Source of the DNA: Tubulanus polymorphus | Taxonomy: Eukaryota > Nemertea > Palaeonemertea > Tubulaniformes > Tubulanidae | Assembly (NCBI RefSeq): GCF_964204645.1 | Contig: NC_134031.1 | Coordinates: 3,579,001 to 3,643,000 of the forward strand | Direction of reading: 5' to 3' | Length of the DNA: 64,000 nucleotides | Part shown: positions 61,542 through 64,000 of the stretch, in pieces | How the letters are laid out: each line of letters begins with the position of its first letter | How positions within the stretch are numbered: position 1 is the stretch's first letter | Program-made: the position numbers and the translations under genes | The notes under the pieces: generated by a model | The model's database searches: none | Told to the model about the DNA's origin: nothing | The model's input: the letters and a program-made list of their open reading frames with translations, nothing else

Positions 61542-62830
61542 GATTTTATCTTATTATCCGTTCACCACGTTTGAGTGTGGTCAGCGTTCTATCCTATTAT
61601 TGATTGCAAATATGTTTTCTACATAGATAGAATACAAGAATATGAATGGAAAATAAACAATAGATTAAAAAGAGTGAATGCCATCCGTGCATTATTGGTG
61701 TTTCTATTCTATACGACTGTGCTATAGTAGTACATGTGAAATGTGGTCTAATATGTTGTATAATTGAAGCGCTGCCGCCTGCGTTTTGATGACAGTGTTA
61801 TGTACCGTATGTAAAATGTTGTGGGCTTTTTAAATATTTTATTTCTCGATTAAAATTGTGTCAGTAAAATAAGTAATACAGATTTTTTCATTTCAATCGT
61901 TTGTTAATGAAAGTGTTTATTGCTGATGCGAGGTGTTTGCGAAATTCAGGGTAACCCTATGTGTATCAAGTGATGCAATGGCCAGGTGCTTCAATTCTCT
62001 GACGAGATGAGAATGGATCAGGGCTCGTTGTGACGTTTCCAGTCAAGAACACTCCATTTATCATTGACAGGTTGTCCTGGGGTAATCGCTGCTAGAATTG
62101 GGAATGACATGCCCAAATCCAACATACTATTGTTTACCTTGACATAACCAGGGAAGTGTCTCATTACACTTCCCTGACATAGCTATTTTTATCAAATCCT
62201 AACCCATGCATATGAATGCATGCCGTTTCAACATATATTGCACTTGGTCCGAAGATAGAGATACCGCCACAGTTAACATGTCGACTCATTGATGCCGATT
62301 CAATTTAAGTCTCTCGAGTAACTCTCACGTATCTCCCGTCACAGAAAACAATTCTTTTACGTTCAGTTATTTGATCCTATATCTGCAGTCCTTCCTTAAC
62401 CTTTCATTATTTTGCACATTTTCACAAATACTGATCAAACATTATCCGCAAACTAGTTTTGTTTAAAATTTTTATTTAAAAATCTATTTACAAATGAAAT
62501 GTTATCATTATCGGCAAAATTTTAGCGGAAACGGACCATGATTATAATCTCAACGATCGGCATTGTTAAGATTTTTGCTTTAACGTCTCATGAAATGCAA
62601 GATGAAAGTAACTGTGAATCCAGGAACCTGAAATGGAAGAAAATAATAGATTTTGCATTACTTGCAACTGATAATCATAGATCAAATATTTCTCTACAAC
62701 TGAATATGGGTTTTATATCTATAGGCCTTTTTATGAACACTCGATTAGTATATTCGAGTATGCAAAACGTTTTTATGAGCATGGATTATGTCATAATCCG
62801 TCATTTTTATGAACATTGGTTATCATAATC

Positions 62831-62885
62831 GATTAGCATACTCGGCATACTCGCTCGGCGAGCAAGTATGCCGATTATCTAATCC
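62831..62885. repeat. 55-bp imperfect palindrome
   Basis: Gattagcatactcggcatac, centre gctcggcgagc, then aagtatgccgattatctaat + c; arms of about 27 bases with about three mismatches. It lies between polyhomeotic and BCAS2. Confidence 0.65.
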
Positions 62886-63063
62886 AACCGATATGGGGTT
62901 CTCGGTAGAAGTCGCTGCTGAGTAGGCCATAATTGAATAATTTCTACCTGGCGTTTTTATCAACCAACATACCCGGTTATGCTAATTGACACTAATCGGC
63001 TATATAATCTAAATTCCTATATAATCTATTCCGATTTTGCTGGTTCATAAAAAGGCCTTATAT

Positions 63064-63339
63064 TTGACCCTTTCAGTGCGTCTACACTGCAGTGCGCCAT
63101 ATAAATTGGAATGAACATTGTAGTACACCGCAACGTGGTGCATCGACGTAATTGATGATAAGTTTTTATCCCTATTGAAAGATGGTAGCACCTGTAAAAC
63201 ACTGTTTTAGTAACTAACAATACACCGCACTGCGGTAGACACCTAGTAGCAGTATGCCAGTTACTCAATTTTTCAAGTTAATGACATGAATTGTCTCCAG
63301 CACTTAAGGGTAATAATAAGTCAACATTGAAAGGGTTAA
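63064..63339. mobile_element. piggyBac-type MITE, copy 7
   Basis: Lies between polyhomeotic and BCAS2, about 50 bases from the BCAS2 stop and so probably inside or beside its 3'UTR. The left target site has mutated to TTGA; the right side keeps TTAA next to attgaaaggg. Confidence 0.75.
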
Positions 63340-63391
63340 ACGAATCTCCTGATAATCGTTAAGATTTTTAATCCACTCACATTTTGCCGTT

Positions 63392-63491
63392 TCACCGTAA
63401 TCTGTTACGTTGTTCGAGGTCGTAAACCTCTTTCTCCAGTTCGGCGATCGCGCGTTCAATTTCGTAGTTTTTACTCACCAAACCGACCCAA
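63392..63491 (-). CDS. BCAS2: BCAS2 last coding exon
   Basis: Acceptor attttacag, then [20 protein letters not shown], ending EQRNRLR and TGA at 63394-63392. The tail is slightly shorter than in vertebrate BCAS2, which carries extra residues after this coiled coil. Confidence 0.92.
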
Positions 63492-63764
63492 CTGTAAAAT
63501 ATGCCGACAATACGAAATCAGAAATTTCTAACTTCACAGCGATACTCGTTTCATTTTAGGGACGAAGCTTACCTTTCTTCGAGAGCCTTTAATTTAGTAC
63601 CGGCTTGAGTCTGTTCGCTTTTCCGCAGTCGGTTTATATCTTGGATGCTTTTTCGAATGTCCTGCAGTCGTTTCTGCGCCAGTTCTAACATGTGAAACAA
63701 CGTATTATTGTACATCTTCCACGCGTTCGTTCCGTATTCCGACATCAATTCGAGATTCGCGATC
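63392..63764 (-). CDS. BCAS2: BCAS2 / SPF27 pre-mRNA splicing factor, C-terminal two coding exons (partial; gene continues beyond the right edge)
   Basis: Two - strand exons, 63764-63573 and 63491-63392, join in phase. The first encodes [20 protein letters not shown] and a coiled coil ([20 protein letters not shown]). The second encodes [20 protein letters not shown], then [13 protein letters not shown] and a stop. This matches the C-terminal half of BCAS2/SPF27, including the NLELM...NAWK and [12 protein letters not shown] signatures. Known role: a core subunit of the Prp19/CDC5L (NineTeen) complex in spliceosome activation. The acceptor of the first exon reads AAAG/G rather than CAG or TAG, which is weaker than usual, and I found no further exon between 63765 and 64000. 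The gene is convergent with polyhomeotic. Confidence 0.92.
63573..63764 (-). CDS. BCAS2: BCAS2 penultimate coding exon
   Basis: 192-bp exon with donor GAAAG/GTAAGC, encoding about 63 residues of the helical coiled-coil region (NLELMSEYG through [10 protein letters not shown]). It leaves in phase 2, which fits the T at the start of the last exon to rebuild a serine before WVGLV. Confidence 0.9.
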
Positions 63765-64000
63765 CTTTAAAATGTAACGGTATTCGAAATTATCCTTTCA
63801 AACGACTGAATCACAAATCTAAAACATTGTGTTACACGCTATACTCAATGTTGTCTACCCATTTTAGGCAGAGCCAACTCAATTATGGTATACCGGTAAT
63901 TATGTAATCTTTTAAACTTTTTCTCAATGGAGAAATTAAATTTTGAAAAGCCAGACTTAAAATCTATGGCGTGAAAATGCTGTCAATCGAGTGATCAAAA

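Larger units (their letters stand above)
58208..63391. other. polyhomeotic 3' flank and convergent intergenic region before BCAS2
   Basis: A 3'UTR starts here. Possible polyadenylation signals are aataaa at 60113-60118 and attaaa near 61850, and neither can be chosen from sequence alone. It also contains an imperfect 120-bp duplication (58325-58540), a CAGTTG-type repeat (59030-59175), a 219-bp palindrome (61323-61541), a 55-bp palindrome (62831-62885) and a piggyBac-type MITE (63064-63339). No further coding exon is visible. Confidence 0.55.

Overview
This window is nuclear DNA from an animal, most likely an invertebrate and probably a lophotrochozoan such as a mollusc, annelid or brachiopod. 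That placement is an inference. The evidence is spliced genes with GT-AG introns, metazoan Polycomb and spliceosome proteins, many short palindromic DNA transposons (MITEs), tRNA-derived SINE pieces and long microsatellites. There are no operons, ribosome binding sites or CRISPR arrays. Most long open frames are accidental, because real exons here are short and split by introns.

Three protein genes can be supported. (1) A Polyhomeotic/PHC homologue runs on the + strand from 47612 to 58207. Thirteen coding exons join in phase into about 987 residues. It has a Ser/Thr/Gln-rich N-terminus, a long Gln/Ala/Ser-rich middle, the HD1-type motif ending in EPFPVQRSSLL, an FCS zinc finger and a C-terminal SAM domain. 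(2) The last two coding exons of BCAS2 (SPF27), a spliceosome-associated Prp19/CDC5L complex subunit, lie on the - strand at 63392-63764, and the gene continues past the right edge. (3) An unrecognised gene lies on the - strand. Its start-codon exon is at 46446-46560 and its second exon is at 17507-17656, 28.8 kb away. A candidate third exon is at 16368-16511 and a terminal exon at 6629-6960. All junctions are phase 1 and give about 246 residues.

Layout: 1-6628 is intergenic sequence with a 66-bp tandem array and SINE-like debris. From 6629 to 46560 is the unrecognised gene, almost all intron, packed with MITEs and satellites. From 46561 to 47611 is a divergent, possibly bidirectional, promoter region. 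From 47612 to 58207 is polyhomeotic. From 58208 to 63391 is its 3' flank, containing a 219-bp near-perfect palindrome and a piggyBac-type MITE. The window ends in BCAS2, which is convergent with polyhomeotic.

The best material for a second look is the repeats. Two MITE families are bounded by TTAA (piggyBac-type). A GGCCCG-rich palindromic family has about 14 copies. One repeat family appears to have seeded a 29-bp satellite, and a second a roughly 60-bp satellite. A 66-bp satellite appears to derive from the B-box region of a SINE. Inverted CTGANGA-stem-GAAAC motifs resemble the hammerhead ribozymes of Penelope-like retroelements. I saw no intact transposase, reverse transcriptase, virus or toxin gene, and no clear novel multi-gene system.
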